Numbered from the stretch's first letter, positions 9,569-18,702 are shown. The stretch: DNA of 64,000 nt from Candidatus Binatia bacterium (GCA_036504975.1 DASXUF010000072.1:1-64000); one strand, 5' to 3'. The notes: a model not told the origin generated them from the letters alone. Numbers and translations are program-made.

Positions 9569-10027
9569 ATGATTTCATTGACCGTCAACGGCAAAGCTTA
9601 CAAGGCGGACGTCGCGCCCGACACGCCCCTGCTGTGGGTATTGCGCGACACGCTCGGACTCACCGGCACCAAGTACGGCTGCGGCATCGCGCAATGCGGC
9701 GCCTGCACCGTGCACGTGAACGGCGAGCCGGTGCGTTCCTGCACGGCGCCGGTCGCTCAGGCGGCGGGCAAGAAGGTGACCACGATCGAAGGGCTCGCGC
9801 GCGACGGCAGCCATCCGCTGCAAAAGGCGTGGATCGCGGAGGAGGTGCCGCAGTGCGGCTACTGCCAGTCCGGGCAGATCATGTCGGCGGCGGCGCTGCT
9901 CGCCAAGAACAAGAGCCCGTCGGACGCCGACATCGACCGGGCGATGTCGGGCAACATCTGCCGCTGCGGCACTTACAACCGTATTCGCAAGGCGATCCAC
10001 GCCGCGGCAGCCACGATGAGAAGATGA
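9569..10027 (+). CDS. (2Fe-2S) small subunit of molybdenum hydroxylase, IorA-like
   Basis: Electron-transfer subunit of an aldehyde or N-heterocycle oxidase. Two [2Fe-2S] sites are visible: the plant-type set Cys38, Cys43, Cys46, Cys58 ([13 protein letters not shown]) and the C-terminal set Cys96, Cys99, Cys131, Cys133 (CGYCQSG, CRCGTY). Length 152 is standard for isoquinoline 1-oxidoreductase alpha subunits. GGAGGAG precedes the ATG closely. The large subunit follows 15 bases later, so the two are co-expressed. No FAD subunit is encoded nearby, consistent with the Ior type that passes electrons to a cytochrome or quinone. Confidence 0.94.
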   Translation: MISLTVNGKAYKADVAPDTPLLWVLRDTLGLTGTKYGCGIAQCGACTVHVNGEPVRSCTAPVAQAAGKKVTTIEGLARDGSHPLQKAWIAEEVPQCGYCQSGQIMSAAALLAKNKSPSDADIDRAMSGNICRCGTYNRIRKAIHAAAATMRR

Positions 10028-10042
10028 GAAAGGGGGCGTGAC

Positions 10043-12238
10043 ATGAAAACTTCTTTCGACCCAGGACGGAGAAACTTCCTCAAGGCCGGCGCCGCGGCGG
10101 GCGGCGGCCTGATCATCGGTTTTTACCTCCCCGGCGCGGCGCGCTTCGCTGAAGCCGCCGCGGCTCCGGTCAAGCTCAATTCCTTCCTCACGATCGGCGC
10201 CGACGACAAAGTCACATTCTTTTGCGGCCAGGCCGAGATGGGTCAGGGGGCACACAACGCGCTCGCCATGATGATCGCCGAGGAATTGGAGGTCGATTTG
10301 AAGGACGTGCGCGTCGAGCAGGGCGGCATCGACGCCGCCTTCGGCAATCCGCGCTACGTCGGCTTCAAAGCGGTCGGCGGCGCTCAGGCCACCGGAGGCA
10401 GCTCCAGCGTGCGCAACGTCGGCGTCCCGGTGCGCCGCGCGGGCGCGGCCGCGCGGACGATGCTGATCGGCGCCGGCGCGGAGAAGATGAAGGTGAGCCG
10501 GCAAGAGTGCGTCGCCGACAAAGGATGGGTGATCCACCGGCCGAGCGGCAAGAAGGTATCGTACGGCGCGGTCGCCGCGGAGGCGGCGAAGATGACGCCG
10601 CCGCCGGAGGCGGAGTTGAAGCTCAAGGCGCCCGCGGAGTTCAAGATCATCGGCAAAGCGACCAAGCGCCAGGACATCCCGCTCAAGGTCAACGGCAAAG
10701 CGATCTACGGCCTCGACGTCAAGCGTCCCGGCCTGCTGACCGCGGTCGTGGCGCGCTCGCCGGTATTGGGCGGCAAGGTCAAAGGTTTCAACGCCGACGG
10801 CGCGATGAAAGTAAAGGGCGTGAAGAAGGTCGTTCAGATCAGCTCGGGCGTGGCGGTGGCCGCCGACGGCTTCTGGGCGGCGAAGAAAGGACGCGACGCG
10901 CTGGAAGTTGACTGGGACGAAGGGGCGATGGCCCAGGTAAGCTCGCCGGACATGTACAAATCCTGGGCGGAGCTTGCCAAAGGCGGCGGCGCCGCGGAGC
11001 GGCTGAAGACAGGCGACGTCGACAAGGCGCTCGCCGGCGGCGCAAAGCGCGTTGAGGCGATTTACGAAGTGCCTTTTCTCGCCCATGCGTGCATGGAGCC
11101 GATGAACGCGACCGCGCACTTCAAGGGCGACGCGGTCGAGATCTGGGCGCCGACACAGGGGCAGTCATGGAACCAGCACTGGGTTTCTCAGGCGACCGGT
11201 CTCAAGCCCGAGGCGATCACGATCCATACGACTTATCTCGGCGGCGGCTTCGGCCGCAGGCTCGAAAGCGACTTTGTCGTGGAGGCGGTGGAAACTTCGC
11301 GCGCCGCCGGCAACGTGCCGGTGAAGGTCATATGGACGCGCGAGGACGACATGCAGCACTCGCCCTACCGGCCGGCGTCGCACAACGTCCTTACCGCGGT
11401 CCTCGATGCGAACGGCATGCCGGTCGCGTGGCGCCACCGCGTGGTCGGCGCGTCGATCCTAAAGTATTTCAAAACCTTCGCCCACCTCTTGCGCGCCGAC
11501 GGGCTCGACCCGACTTCGGTGCAAGGCGCTGGCGACTATTTTCCCTACGACATTCCCAACGTCCACGTCGATTACATCAACAACAACCCCGGCGTGCCGT
11601 CGGGATTCTGGCGCTCGGTCGGCAACTCGCAGAACGGCTTCATCCTGGAGAGCTTCGTCGACGAGCTGGCGCATGCGGCCGACAAGGATCCGTACCAGTA
11701 CCGGCGACAGCTCCTGGCGAAGCCGCTCGCGGTGAGATTGCTCGCCGTGCTCGACCTCGCGGCCGATAAGGCGGGTTGGGGTAAGCCGCTCCCCGCCGGC
11801 GTCAACCGCGGCATCGCCGCCCACTTCGCCTACGGCAGCTACTGCGCCCAGGTGGCGGAAGTCTCGGTGGCGAAAGACGGGACGGTGAAGGTGCATCGCG
11901 TCGTGGCCGCGATCGACCCCGGATGGGTCGTCAATCCCGAGATGATGGCGGCGCAGACCGAAAGCGGGCTCATCTACGGCTTGACCGCCGCGCTCTACGG
12001 CGAGATTACGGTCAAGAACGGCCGCGTCGAGCAGTCGAACTTCAACGACTACAAGATGCTGCGGATAGACGAGACGCCCAAGGTCGAAGTGCACATCCTG
12101 CAAGGGCAGGGCGAGCAGGGCGGCGCCGGCGAGCCCGGCACGCCGCCGATCGCGCCCGCGGTAACGAACGCGATCTTCGCCGCGACCGGCAAGCGTGTCC
12201 GCAAGCTCCCGATCAATCGCGAGCTGCTGCGCGCCTGA
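10043..12238 (+). CDS. molybdopterin-binding large subunit of molybdenum hydroxylase, IorB-like
   Basis: A 731-residue xanthine-dehydrogenase-family catalytic subunit. It opens with a Tat signal (RRNFLKAG, Arg9-Arg10), so the assembled enzyme with IorA is expected in the periplasm. The cofactor-binding GGGFGRR motif lies near residue 398 and the active-site glutamate in GAGEPGTPP near 695. The sequence follows the IorB rather than the XdhB pattern. Likely role: hydroxylation of an N-heterocycle or oxidation of an aldehyde; the exact substrate is not predictable. It is translated just after iorA and is followed by an aldolase and a PqqC-like gene on the same strand. Confidence 0.93.
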   Translation: MKTSFDPGRRNFLKAGAAAGGGLIIGFYLPGAARFAEAAAAPVKLNSFLTIGADDKVTFFCGQAEMGQGAHNALAMMIAEELEVDLKDVRVEQGGIDAAFGNPRYVGFKAVGGAQATGGSSSVRNVGVPVRRAGAAARTMLIGAGAEKMKVSRQECVADKGWVIHRPSGKKVSYGAVAAEAAKMTPPPEAELKLKAPAEFKIIGKATKRQDIPLKVNGKAIYGLDVKRPGLLTAVVARSPVLGGKVKGFNADGAMKVKGVKKVVQISSGVAVAADGFWAAKKGRDALEVDWDEGAMAQVSSPDMYKSWAELAKGGGAAERLKTGDVDKALAGGAKRVEAIYEVPFLAHACMEPMNATAHFKGDAVEIWAPTQGQSWNQHWVSQATGLKPEAITIHTTYLGGGFGRRLESDFVVEAVETSRAAGNVPVKVIWTREDDMQHSPYRPASHNVLTAVLDANGMPVAWRHRVVGASILKYFKTFAHLLRADGLDPTSVQGAGDYFPYDIPNVHVDYINNNPGVPSGFWRSVGNSQNGFILESFVDELAHAADKDPYQYRRQLLAKPLAVRLLAVLDLAADKAGWGKPLPAGVNRGIAAHFAYGSYCAQVAEVSVAKDGTVKVHRVVAAIDPGWVVNPEMMAAQTESGLIYGLTAALYGEITVKNGRVEQSNFNDYKMLRIDETPKVEVHILQGQGEQGGAGEPGTPPIAPAVTNAIFAATGKRVRKLPINRELLRA

Positions 12239-12271
12239 CGATCTCGCTGCGCTCGAAATCTCAGATGGCGG

Positions 12272-12293
12272 ATCTCAGATGCTCGTCTGAGAT
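12272..12293 (+). other. short hairpin after the hydroxylase genes
   Basis: ATCTCAGA and TCTGAGAT form an 8-bp perfect stem with a 6-base loop. There is no U-tract, so a terminator role is uncertain. Confidence 0.3.
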
Positions 12294-12434
12294 TTGCGAT
12301 CTGGAATTCGAAGCATTGCTGCGTCATCGCACCTCCGTAGCTTGACAGGCCAGAGGTTGCCGAATAGATTTCGAAGGTGCGAAGGTGATTGTTGCGAACG
12401 TTCGTGCAATCGCCGAGTTCATTTCCGAGGAGAT

Positions 12435-13154
12435 ATGGCAACTTCAAGTCGAGTGAGCATGCCCGCCTTCGACGCGGCCGAGCTCGACGAGATCAAGCAG
12501 AAGCTCGTTACCGCGTGTCACATTTTAGATCGCGAAGGCATCACCGACGGCTACGGCCACGTCGGCGTGCGCGTGCCGGGCGCCGACGCTTTTCTCACGA
12601 TCGCGAACGTAAGTCCCGGCTGTGCGACCGTGGAGCGGCTCATCATGCAGGACTTCGACGGGAAGTATCTCGGCGGCGCGGAGACGCCGCCGAACGAGTG
12701 GCCGATCCACGCATGCGTGTTCCAAGCCCGCCCTGACGTGATGGCCGTCTGTCACACGCACTCGGTGTGGAGCACGCTCTTCAGCGTGCTGCCAATCAAG
12801 CTCCGGCCGCTGCACCACTATGGAAAATTTCTCTCCGCCGACGGCCCGCCGGTCTATCAAGCCGCCGGCCTTGTGCGCACGATCGAGCGGGGCGAGGAGC
12901 TAGCGCGGACGCTGGGCGACGGCCCGGTGGTCTTGCTGCGCGCGCACGGCGACACGGTTGTCGGCGCGAGCATCGAGCAGGCCGTCCAGCGCACGGTTCG
13001 TCTCGCCAAGCTCGGCGAGCTGTCCCATCTGGCGCTGCTCCACGGCGAGCCGCGTTATCTCAGCCGTGAGGAGCTGGAAACGTTCAGCGCGGACGAGCGC
13101 TTCCCGCTGCGCGGCTGGGAATACTTCGTCAGCCGGTTGAAAAATAGGGATTAG
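12435..13154 (+). CDS. class II aldolase/adducin family protein
   Basis: A 239-residue zinc-dependent aldolase-fold enzyme. The metal-binding HTHS pair is near residue 107 and a third likely ligand is in RAHGDTVVG near 172; GYGHVGVRVPG near the N-terminus fits the phosphate- or carboxylate-binding loop. The ATG at 12435 has GAGGAG only two bases upstream, so the ATG at 12459 (MPAFDAAELDE) is an alternative start. It is separated by about 200 bases from iorB and precedes the PqqC-like gene by 35. Relatives act as decarboxylases or aldolases on hydroxy acids, which would fit downstream processing of a hydroxylated substrate. That link is inference. Confidence 0.85.
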   Translation: MATSSRVSMPAFDAAELDEIKQKLVTACHILDREGITDGYGHVGVRVPGADAFLTIANVSPGCATVERLIMQDFDGKYLGGAETPPNEWPIHACVFQARPDVMAVCHTHSVWSTLFSVLPIKLRPLHHYGKFLSADGPPVYQAAGLVRTIERGEELARTLGDGPVVLLRAHGDTVVGASIEQAVQRTVRLAKLGELSHLALLHGEPRYLSREELETFSADERFPLRGWEYFVSRLKNRD

Positions 13155-13189
13155 GAATTGGGAATTAGGAATTAAGAAAGGAATGAAAG

Positions 13190-13888
13190 ATGAGTGATGC
13201 GATTTCGTCCGTGGATTTCGTGCGACAGCTCAAAAAAGAGATTCAGGCGTTTCCCAAGATTCGCATCAAACATCCGTTTTTAAAAGCGGTTTGCAACGGC
13301 ACAGCGACCATGGAGCAGATCCGCGCCTGGGCGATCCAGGATTATCAGTTCCGCGCCGCCGTGCCGCGCATCTCCATGCTGCGCTATTTGGCGTGCAGCG
13401 ATCCGGAGATCGCACAAAAACTTTGGGGTGTCGTCGAGGAAGAAACCCGCGGCATGGACACGGGCACCGCAGGCCACAACCAACTGGCGATCCGCTTCGC
13501 CGAGTCCATCGGTCTCACACGCAGCCAGCTCGACAACGCCGAGCTTCTCCCCTCCACCGCCGCGCATCTCTATTACGTCGAACTGATCATTCACACGCTG
13601 CCGTGGTTCGTCGTCATGGCGATCCAGATCGGCGCGGAGGGAACCTTCGGTCCGGCGGCGGCGGCTCTAGGTCACGGCTTTATCAAAAACTATAATATGA
13701 AGCCGGACGACGTCCAGTTTTTTACCGTACACACGGAAGCCGACGAAGAGCACGGCAACCTCGCGGAGGAAATCGCGGTCCGCTACATCACCTCGCCGGA
13801 ACTTCAAGAATTAACCCGTAAACACACCTTCCGCCGTATGGAACTTCTCTATGACATCTGGGACGCGGGTTTGGCGGCGGATCAATAA
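13190..13888 (+). CDS. TenA/PqqC-like (haem-oxygenase-fold, possibly iron-containing) protein
   Basis: An all-helical protein of 232 residues. Features of the haem-oxygenase-like superfamily are HPFLKAVCNGTATMEQIRAW, the aromatic DYQFR segment, EEETRGMDTGTAGHNQL and TEADEEHG. The Glu and His residues in the last two could form a metal site as in iron-containing redox enzymes of this fold. It closes a plus-strand gene run with the aldolase. Real homologues range from PqqC and TenA to diiron oxidases, so the reaction is open. It converges on the dihydroxyphthalate-decarboxylase-like gene, with a structured repeat in between. Confidence 0.75.
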   Translation: MSDAISSVDFVRQLKKEIQAFPKIRIKHPFLKAVCNGTATMEQIRAWAIQDYQFRAAVPRISMLRYLACSDPEIAQKLWGVVEEETRGMDTGTAGHNQLAIRFAESIGLTRSQLDNAELLPSTAAHLYYVELIIHTLPWFVVMAIQIGAEGTFGPAAAALGHGFIKNYNMKPDDVQFFTVHTEADEEHGNLAEEIAVRYITSPELQELTRKHTFRRMELLYDIWDAGLAADQ

Positions 13889-13903
13889 ATGTGACCTATC
13901 ATC

Positions 13904-14041
13904 GGCCCGCGCGAGTCTCTCTCCGGGCCGATGCGATACGTCTGTGTTTCGCGGCACGAGAGTGCCGAGAGAGCCTCCTGAAGTACGCCTGATGCTTCCT
14001 CGTCCCACGCATCGGCCCTTCGAGAAACCCGCGGACGGGCC
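13904..14041. repeat. structured repeat element with terminal inverted repeats, copy 1
   Basis: A 138-bp element close to 88 percent identical by eye to copy 2 at 31794. Its ends pair (GGCCCG with CGGGCC) and an inner perfect 11-bp inverted repeat joins GGGCCGATGCG (13925-13935) to CGCATCGGCCC (14008-14018). It sits between convergent genes. It could be a MITE-like element, a REP-type repeat or a structured RNA. Confidence 0.75.
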
Positions 14042-14093
14042 TTGATGCCTAGAACACGCTTCAACCCCGAAACTTTTAAACCCTTTAACTTTC

Positions 14094-15102
14094 CTACAAG
14101 TCGAGCGTGCTTTCAGCGAAGAGATCCTCGATCTTCACTTTTTCCTTGGTGAGTCCCTGCTCGTGTGAGTAATCGACAAGACGTTCGAGCATCGGCCGGT
14201 TGGCGTTGACGCCGTAGGCGAACGGATCGTCGCCCACGATCTCTCGTGTCATCGCGAGATATTCACGGCCGAAAAACAGCGCCGACGGGATGCGCTCAAG
14301 AAGCTTCTCCGCCGCCAGCGCCTTGGCCTTTACGAATCCGCTGTACAGGTTGAATGCGACCCAGGGATATTTGCGATAGATGGCGCCGCGGATGATGTAG
14401 GTATGGTTTGCGGGCAAGAAACCGTGCTTTTTGAAAAAACGCCCGCTCTCCGCCATGCGGTCGGGAAAAAGGAGATTGACTTTGCTCCAGTCGCCGCTTC
14501 CGGGGATGCGGCTCGAACGATCGACGACGCTCGCCGATCTCGTCCACGGACCGACGACGGCCGCCGCGTCCAGCTCGCGATCGAACAGCATCGACGCCAG
14601 GCTCTTGTCCGGCGGGATGCGGTGAAAGGAGATTCCCGGCGGCGGCGTGAAGCCCGTCGCGCCGCCGTGGCTCAGCTCTTCGCTCCGCTCCATATACCAG
14701 TGGACTTTGTACTGCGAGACGCCGAAGTCGTGCTCGAGAATTCCCCGGGTCCACAGCGCGGCGGTTTGCTGGTACTCGGCGACGCCGATGCGCTTGCCGA
14801 CGAGGTCGCCCGGCTCTTTGATGCCCGAGTCCGCGTGGTACGCGACCTCGAGGTGAAACAGCCGCCGGCTCGGAAAGACTGGGATCGCGACCATGTCCAC
14901 GCCACGCGAGCGCGCGATGAGGTACGACGACAGCGACATCTCGCCGACGTCGAATTCGTGAAATTTAAGCTGGCGCCAGAAAGTCTCGCCGGGATGTGAA
15001 TAGGTGGGGATGAGATCTATTCCTTCCACCTCGACCGTGCCGTCCATCAGCGGCTCGACGCGCTCGTAAGGCGGAAACAAAACTTAAATTTAATTTTGCC
15101 AT
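14094..15102 (-). CDS. 4,5-dihydroxyphthalate decarboxylase-like / ABC substrate-binding-fold protein (5' frameshift suspected)
   Basis: The open frame covers 14094-15080 (328 residues) beginning at a TTG, FPPYERVEPLMDG. Just upstream in another frame, an ATG at 15102 reads MAKLNLSF, the usual start of this family, and loss of one T near 15075-15082 would fuse the two. I therefore give the gene as 14094-15102 with a probable single-base indel. The family (PhtD/Pht5-like) has a type II periplasmic-binding fold but no signal peptide and acts in the cytoplasm; known members decarboxylate 4,5-dihydroxyphthalate, but many homologues are uncharacterised. No other phthalate gene is present, so the substrate is uncertain. 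Confidence 0.75.
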
Positions 15103-15159
15103 GCCTGTCGTCTACTACCGTTGAAGCACCCAGGTCAAGGCGTGGGATCAGCCGTCCAC

Positions 15160-15238
15160 CCTTCGACACGCTCAGGGCGAACGGCTGAACTTTGACGTGC
15201 TGGCGACTCCCGTTCATGCAGCTTGTCGAAGCATGGAA
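15160..15238. repeat. dispersed CTTCGAC...GTCGAAG palindromic repeat, copy B
   Basis: Nearly identical along its whole length to copy A at 6223, including the central GAACGGCTGA and CCGTTCATG segments. It lies between the divergent decarboxylase-like and methyltransferase genes, where it could influence both promoters. Confidence 0.8.
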
Positions 15239-15284
15239 CGTTTTACGCTTGACGTTTCGAGTCCTCTTCACCTATTTTCGGACC

Positions 15285-16094
15285 ATGTCGAACGCCTTTC
15301 GTGATTTCGAGCATGCCGGATGGGAGAGCGTGGTTGCCGGGTATGACCAATCGTTCGGCAGCCTAACGACGCAAGCGATCGAGCCGCTGCTGGACAGCGT
15401 CGGCGCGGGTCCCGGCGTAAGTTTGCTCGACGTGGCGACCGGGCCCGGTTACGTCGCCGTTGCCGCCGCCAGAAGAGGCGCTATCGTTATCGGCATCGAT
15501 TTCTCTGCGCCGATGGTTGCTGAAGCAAAGAAAAAATACCCGTCGATCGACTTTCGCGAGGGCGATGCCGAAGCCTTGCCGTTCGCCGACGGAAGCTTCG
15601 ATGCCGTCGTGATGAATTTCGGCATGCTCCATCTCGCCCGGCCGAACCAGGCGATGAGCGAGGCGCGCCGTGTGCTACGGGCCGGCGCGCGGTTCGCTTT
15701 CACGGTTTGGGCAAAGCCCGTGGAGACGGCGGGCTTTGGCATTACGCTCGGCGCGATTCCGGCTCACGGCGATATAAATGTGGCTTTGCCCGAAGGACCG
15801 CCTTTCTTTCGCTTCAGCGATTGGGACGAGTGCGCTCGGTCTCTCCTCGAAGCTGGCTTCGTCGATCCCAAGGTTAAGAAAATTCCGCAGACTTGGCGGC
15901 TTTCTTCCGCAGATTCTTTATTCCAGGCCATGCAAACCGCCACCGTGCGGACCGCCGGCTTGCTGTGCCGTCAGACTCCGCAGGCGCTCAAACGCATCCG
16001 GGGAATGATGGCGAATACCAGCCGCCTTTACGAAAATAATGGCGTCTTTGAGTTGCCCATGCCCGCCATTCTTGCGTCGGCCGTGAAACCGTGA
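15285..16094 (+). CDS. class I SAM-dependent methyltransferase (UbiE-like)
   Basis: A 269-residue Rossmann methyltransferase. Motif I is LLDVATGPGYVAVAAA, the acidic residue binding ribose is in GIDFSAPM, and GDAEALPFADGSFDAVVMNFG matches the motifs around the adenine site. The frame stays open further upstream across repeat copy B, but the ATG at 15285 (MSNAFRDFEHAGWE) fits the family start. The small-molecule acceptor cannot be deduced. The gene overlaps the far-upstream start candidate of the following Bug-family gene by a few bases. Confidence 0.88.
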   Translation: MSNAFRDFEHAGWESVVAGYDQSFGSLTTQAIEPLLDSVGAGPGVSLLDVATGPGYVAVAAARRGAIVIGIDFSAPMVAEAKKKYPSIDFREGDAEALPFADGSFDAVVMNFGMLHLARPNQAMSEARRVLRAGARFAFTVWAKPVETAGFGITLGAIPAHGDINVALPEGPPFFRFSDWDECARSLLEAGFVDPKVKKIPQTWRLSSADSLFQAMQTATVRTAGLLCRQTPQALKRIRGMMANTSRLYENNGVFELPMPAILASAVKP

Positions 16095-16120
16095 AGACAA
16101 AAGTGAAAGGGAGGCTAACC

Positions 16121-17107
16121 GTGGTGAAACGAAAGGCGCTGTATCTGGGATTCGTGGTTCTTCTCATGACCGGCTTCTATCCAGCTTCACCCTGGGCCCA
16201 GGGCTTCAAGCCGAGCCGCCCGGTCGATTTGGTAGTCCACAGCGCGCCGGGCGGCGGCTCAGATGTCTTTGCCCGCGCAGTGATCGAGATGGCGGAGAAA
16301 GAAAAACTTCTCCACCAGCCGATCCGGGTCGTGAACAAAACGGCCGGGGCGGGTGTGGAAGCGATGGCCTATCTGGTGGAGAAAAAAGGCAACGACCATA
16401 CGATCGCCGTCTTCACCAATACCTGGGTGGCCACGCCGCTGACAAGTAAACAGGCCCAGTACACCGTCAAGGATTTGACGCCGATCGTCCGCCTGGTTCT
16501 GGAGCCCACGATCGCCGTGGTCAGGGCGGACTCTCCCTACAAGAACATGAACGATTTCGTCGCGGCGGCGAAGAAAAATCCGGGCGGCCTCAATCAGGCC
16601 GGCGGCTCGGCGACGGCCATCGAGAGCCTGACCGGTCTCTTGATCCAAAGCGCCACCGGGGTCAAATGGAATTTCATCTCCACGCCGGCGGTCAAAGACA
16701 GAATCAGCAATCTTTTGGCCGGGAACGTCCAGATTATCATCCCGCAGCCGCAAGACGTGAGAGAGCACATCCTCGCCGGAAGGTTGCGGCCGATCGCCGC
16801 TTTCACGGAAAAACGCCTGGCCGTCTTAGCGGACGTTCCCACGATCAAAGAGCAGGGCATCAACATGGCGATCATCGCCAACGCGCGGGGCTTCCTCGCC
16901 CCTCCGGGCGTGTCGAAAGATGTCGTCGGCTACTGGGAAAATTTCTTTACCGGTTTGATCAAAACGGCAAGTTGGAAGAAGTACCTGGAGGATAACCAGG
17001 TAGAAGACGTGTTCCTTAAGGGCGCCGATCTTGCGCCATTTTTCGATGAGCAAATCGAGCTTATGCGTTCCGTCCTTCAGCAAGCGGGTGTCAAAGTCGA
17101 GCGCTAG
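16121..17107 (+). CDS. Bug-family (TctC-like) tripartite tricarboxylate transporter binding protein
   Basis: A periplasmic receptor of 328 residues with a signal peptide ending near SPWAQG. Bug-family signatures are seen: RPVDLVVHSAPGGGSDVFARA at the mature N-terminus, VVNKTAGAG and VPTIKEQG toward the C-terminus. I chose the GTG at 16121 because AGGGAGG lies six bases upstream; the frame opens at 16091, four bases before the methyltransferase stop. No TctA or TctB permease genes are present here, so it is an orphan receptor, as is common for this family. Confidence 0.88.
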   Translation: MVKRKALYLGFVVLLMTGFYPASPWAQGFKPSRPVDLVVHSAPGGGSDVFARAVIEMAEKEKLLHQPIRVVNKTAGAGVEAMAYLVEKKGNDHTIAVFTNTWVATPLTSKQAQYTVKDLTPIVRLVLEPTIAVVRADSPYKNMNDFVAAAKKNPGGLNQAGGSATAIESLTGLLIQSATGVKWNFISTPAVKDRISNLLAGNVQIIIPQPQDVREHILAGRLRPIAAFTEKRLAVLADVPTIKEQGINMAIIANARGFLAPPGVSKDVVGYWENFFTGLIKTASWKKYLEDNQVEDVFLKGADLAPFFDEQIELMRSVLQQAGVKVER

Positions 17108-17113
17108 GGATCG

Positions 17114-17305
17114 CTACCCCGCACTGACAACCCAAAGCGCCTTTATCTCCTGGAGCTCGGGCTGTGGTTCGACGCGGCCCGACGCCGGATTCACTGTTAT
17201 AGTTTTGCCGGGAAGCGCCGATTTTCTGGCGCTCACATGCCGGGGAGTGTCGAAAACCCTAACCTCCTGCTCAACAAACCATTCATAAACTTTTTTTACA
17301 GCCAT
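17114..17305 (-). CDS. possible small hypothetical protein
   Basis: A 63-codon frame converging on the Bug-family gene. Composition is protein-like (EWFVEQEVRVFDTPRH) but there is no ribosome binding site and no recognisable family. It may be spurious. Confidence 0.22.
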   Translation of the reverse strand: MAVKKVYEWFVEQEVRVFDTPRHVSARKSALPGKTITVNPASGRVEPQPELQEIKALWVVSAG

Positions 17306-17628
17306 GAAGAGGCGTGGATCGGGTTCGTCAATATTAAGAGGGACAGAAAATTGGTCATCGCTATCTTGCCTGTGACGGTTTGCGTCATTAGACGCGATTG
17401 ATACAGGGTAAAATTTACCATCCTGTTTACACTAGAGGCTGCTTAAAAGTCGGGTCGGTGCTTCGACAGGCTCGGCACGAATGGGAAATCTTCAAGTTTT
17501 TTAGTTCTTCCTTCGTTCACCCTAAACAGCTTGAAGGGTGAACGAAAGGTTTCAGCAGCCCGCTAGGCCGTTGGCATGCTCATTGCTCGTTGTAAGTGAC
17601 AGAAGTTGGATTAATGCCGGAGGTTGCG
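17306..17628. other. intergenic stretch with repeat copy C
   Basis: No convincing coding frame is seen. It holds the third dispersed palindrome (17459-17550) and otherwise AT-richer sequence without recognisable sites. Confidence 0.5.
17459..17550. repeat. dispersed CTTCGAC-type repeat, copy C (divergent)
   Basis: It begins CTTCGACAGGCTCGGCACGA and ends with AGCTTGAAGGGTGAACGAA. The outer parts match copies A and B, but the centre is different and the right arm is altered, so it is a diverged or chimeric copy. Confidence 0.65.
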
Positions 17629-17736
17629 ATGCTTTTGTTTGGTTCTCTGCTGATTTTGCTTGCCTGGCTGATAGCGATCGAGCGGTTGGATAAGACCTCC
17701 GCCGCCAAAAGACGGCAGTCCGGCGACCGAATCTAA
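17629..17736 (+). CDS. 35-residue single-span membrane microprotein
   Basis: Starts at an ATG with GGAGG five bases upstream. The product is one hydrophobic helix (LLFGSLLILLAWLIAI) followed by a basic, charged tail, the usual form of small inner-membrane proteins. It precedes the next small gene by 42 bases. It is too short for family assignment. Confidence 0.5.
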   Translation: MLLFGSLLILLAWLIAIERLDKTSAAKRRQSGDRI

Positions 17737-17778
17737 CTGGTGGTACGACGCGATCCCGGATTAGGAGGAATCCCGGCA

Positions 17779-18012
17779 ATGGTTTACGTTGTCAAGTTTA
17801 GACCCAAAGGCGATGGTAAGAGTCCCGACCGTAAGGTTGCCCGAACCCTATTTGCCGAATCCGCCGCCAAGCCGAGCCGAGAAAAGGCGGCCGAGCTTCT
17901 TACCTCGGTCACGGGCGGCGACTTCTTGGAAGAGACGATCGAGATTCGCGAGCTTAGAGATTTTGACCCGATCGAAGTCAAAGGCCAGGGAGGCACGGTT
18001 TTTTCTCTGTAA
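17779..18012 (+). CDS. small hypothetical protein, 77 residues
   Basis: A soluble, charged protein with the pattern MVYVVKFRPKGDGKSPDRK and a C-terminal IRELRDFDPIEVKG. AGGAGG occurs ten bases before the ATG, which decides the start over the overlapping frame at 17789. It is not recognised as a known family. It may share a transcript with the preceding membrane microprotein. Confidence 0.55.
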   Translation: MVYVVKFRPKGDGKSPDRKVARTLFAESAAKPSREKAAELLTSVTGGDFLEETIEIRELRDFDPIEVKGQGGTVFSL

Positions 18013-18245
18013 AGGCCGGGCTTTCGCTATTGAGAGGTTGGATTAACATTTCAGACACCCGTATTTGCTGCCGTGGCGCATTTTTCGCAATTCCTTAAAC
18101 TCTACGATTTACGCGCCGAGACCCGTCTGCTTGCCTTCATTCTTGTAACCTCAGAGCTCTTGGCTTTCATCTGCCTCCTTTGGCCCCTCGTGTAAACCAT
18201 TTCCTCTCTCACTCGTCTAATAAAGGCCAGAAAGGAGAGCCCGAG

Positions 18246-18407
18246 ATGGATCAGTCCAAAACGATCTTGGCAGGCGCCTTAATGGCGTTACTTCTGACCT
18301 CGATCAGCGGATGTGTCTATTATGTTCGCGGGCCTTACCCATTAGTAACCGTTCGCGATCCCTACTATCGCGATTATCGCGACTGCCGTTATTACCGCGA
18401 TTGTTAG
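18246..18407 (+). CDS. Tyr/Arg-rich mini-lipoprotein, 53 residues
   Basis: A short lipoprotein with a hydrophobic signal and lipobox TSISGC, then a mature region of about 30 residues rich in Tyr, Arg and Asp (YYRDYRDCRYYRDC). GGAGAG lies shortly before the ATG at 18246. A strong terminator follows 50 bases after the stop, so it is probably a single-gene transcript. Three more genes of the same design occur at 18574, 38428 and 38979. The function of this family is unknown to me. Confidence 0.72.
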   Translation: MDQSKTILAGALMALLLTSISGCVYYVRGPYPLVTVRDPYYRDYRDCRYYRDC

Positions 18408-18456
18408 AGAATAGTCATCGGCGGCCACTCACCAAAAAGCTTTGACCGATTTGAGA

Positions 18457-18489
18457 AGGCCCGAGTTTATCAAACTCGGGCCTTTTTTT
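18457..18489 (+). terminator. intrinsic terminator
   Basis: A perfect 12-bp stem (AGGCCCGAGTTT with AAACTCGGGCCT), three-base loop and a run of seven T. It ends transcription of the mini-lipoprotein gene at 18246. Confidence 0.92.
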
Positions 18490-18573
18490 GTGCGCCGCCG
18501 GGTTTCTACCCTAACTTATTTTTAACCGTTTTGGCTGATTGTTCGTCTAATAAGGCGAAAGGGGGGTAGAGAG

Positions 18574-18702
18574 ATGAAAAAGGCAAAAAGGTTAATAACG
18601 GCTGCTCTGGTGATAATGTTCTTAGGTTCTCTTGCGGGATGTATCATCGTAGATAGAGGCGGCTACCGCCGGCATTACCACCAGGGATATTATAATCGTT
18701 AG
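18574..18702 (+). CDS. Tyr/His/Arg-rich mini-lipoprotein, 42 residues
   Basis: Starts MKKAKR, followed by a hydrophobic signal and lipobox GSLAGC; the mature part is only about 20 residues (GYRRHYHQGYYNR at its end). GGGGGGTAGAGAG precedes the ATG. It belongs to the same design family as the gene at 18246, but has its own leader between the 18457 terminator and this start. Confidence 0.7.
   Translation: MKKAKRLITAALVIMFLGSLAGCIIVDRGGYRRHYHQGYYNR

Noticed and set aside
9575..11119. 514-codon minus-strand open frame
   Set aside because: It is antisense to the IorAB-like genes, whose Cys motifs and cofactor sites prove the plus strand; high GC makes long antisense frames common.
15192..15284. 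upstream extension of the methyltransferase frame
   Set aside because: It runs through repeat copy B; the frame is open by chance.
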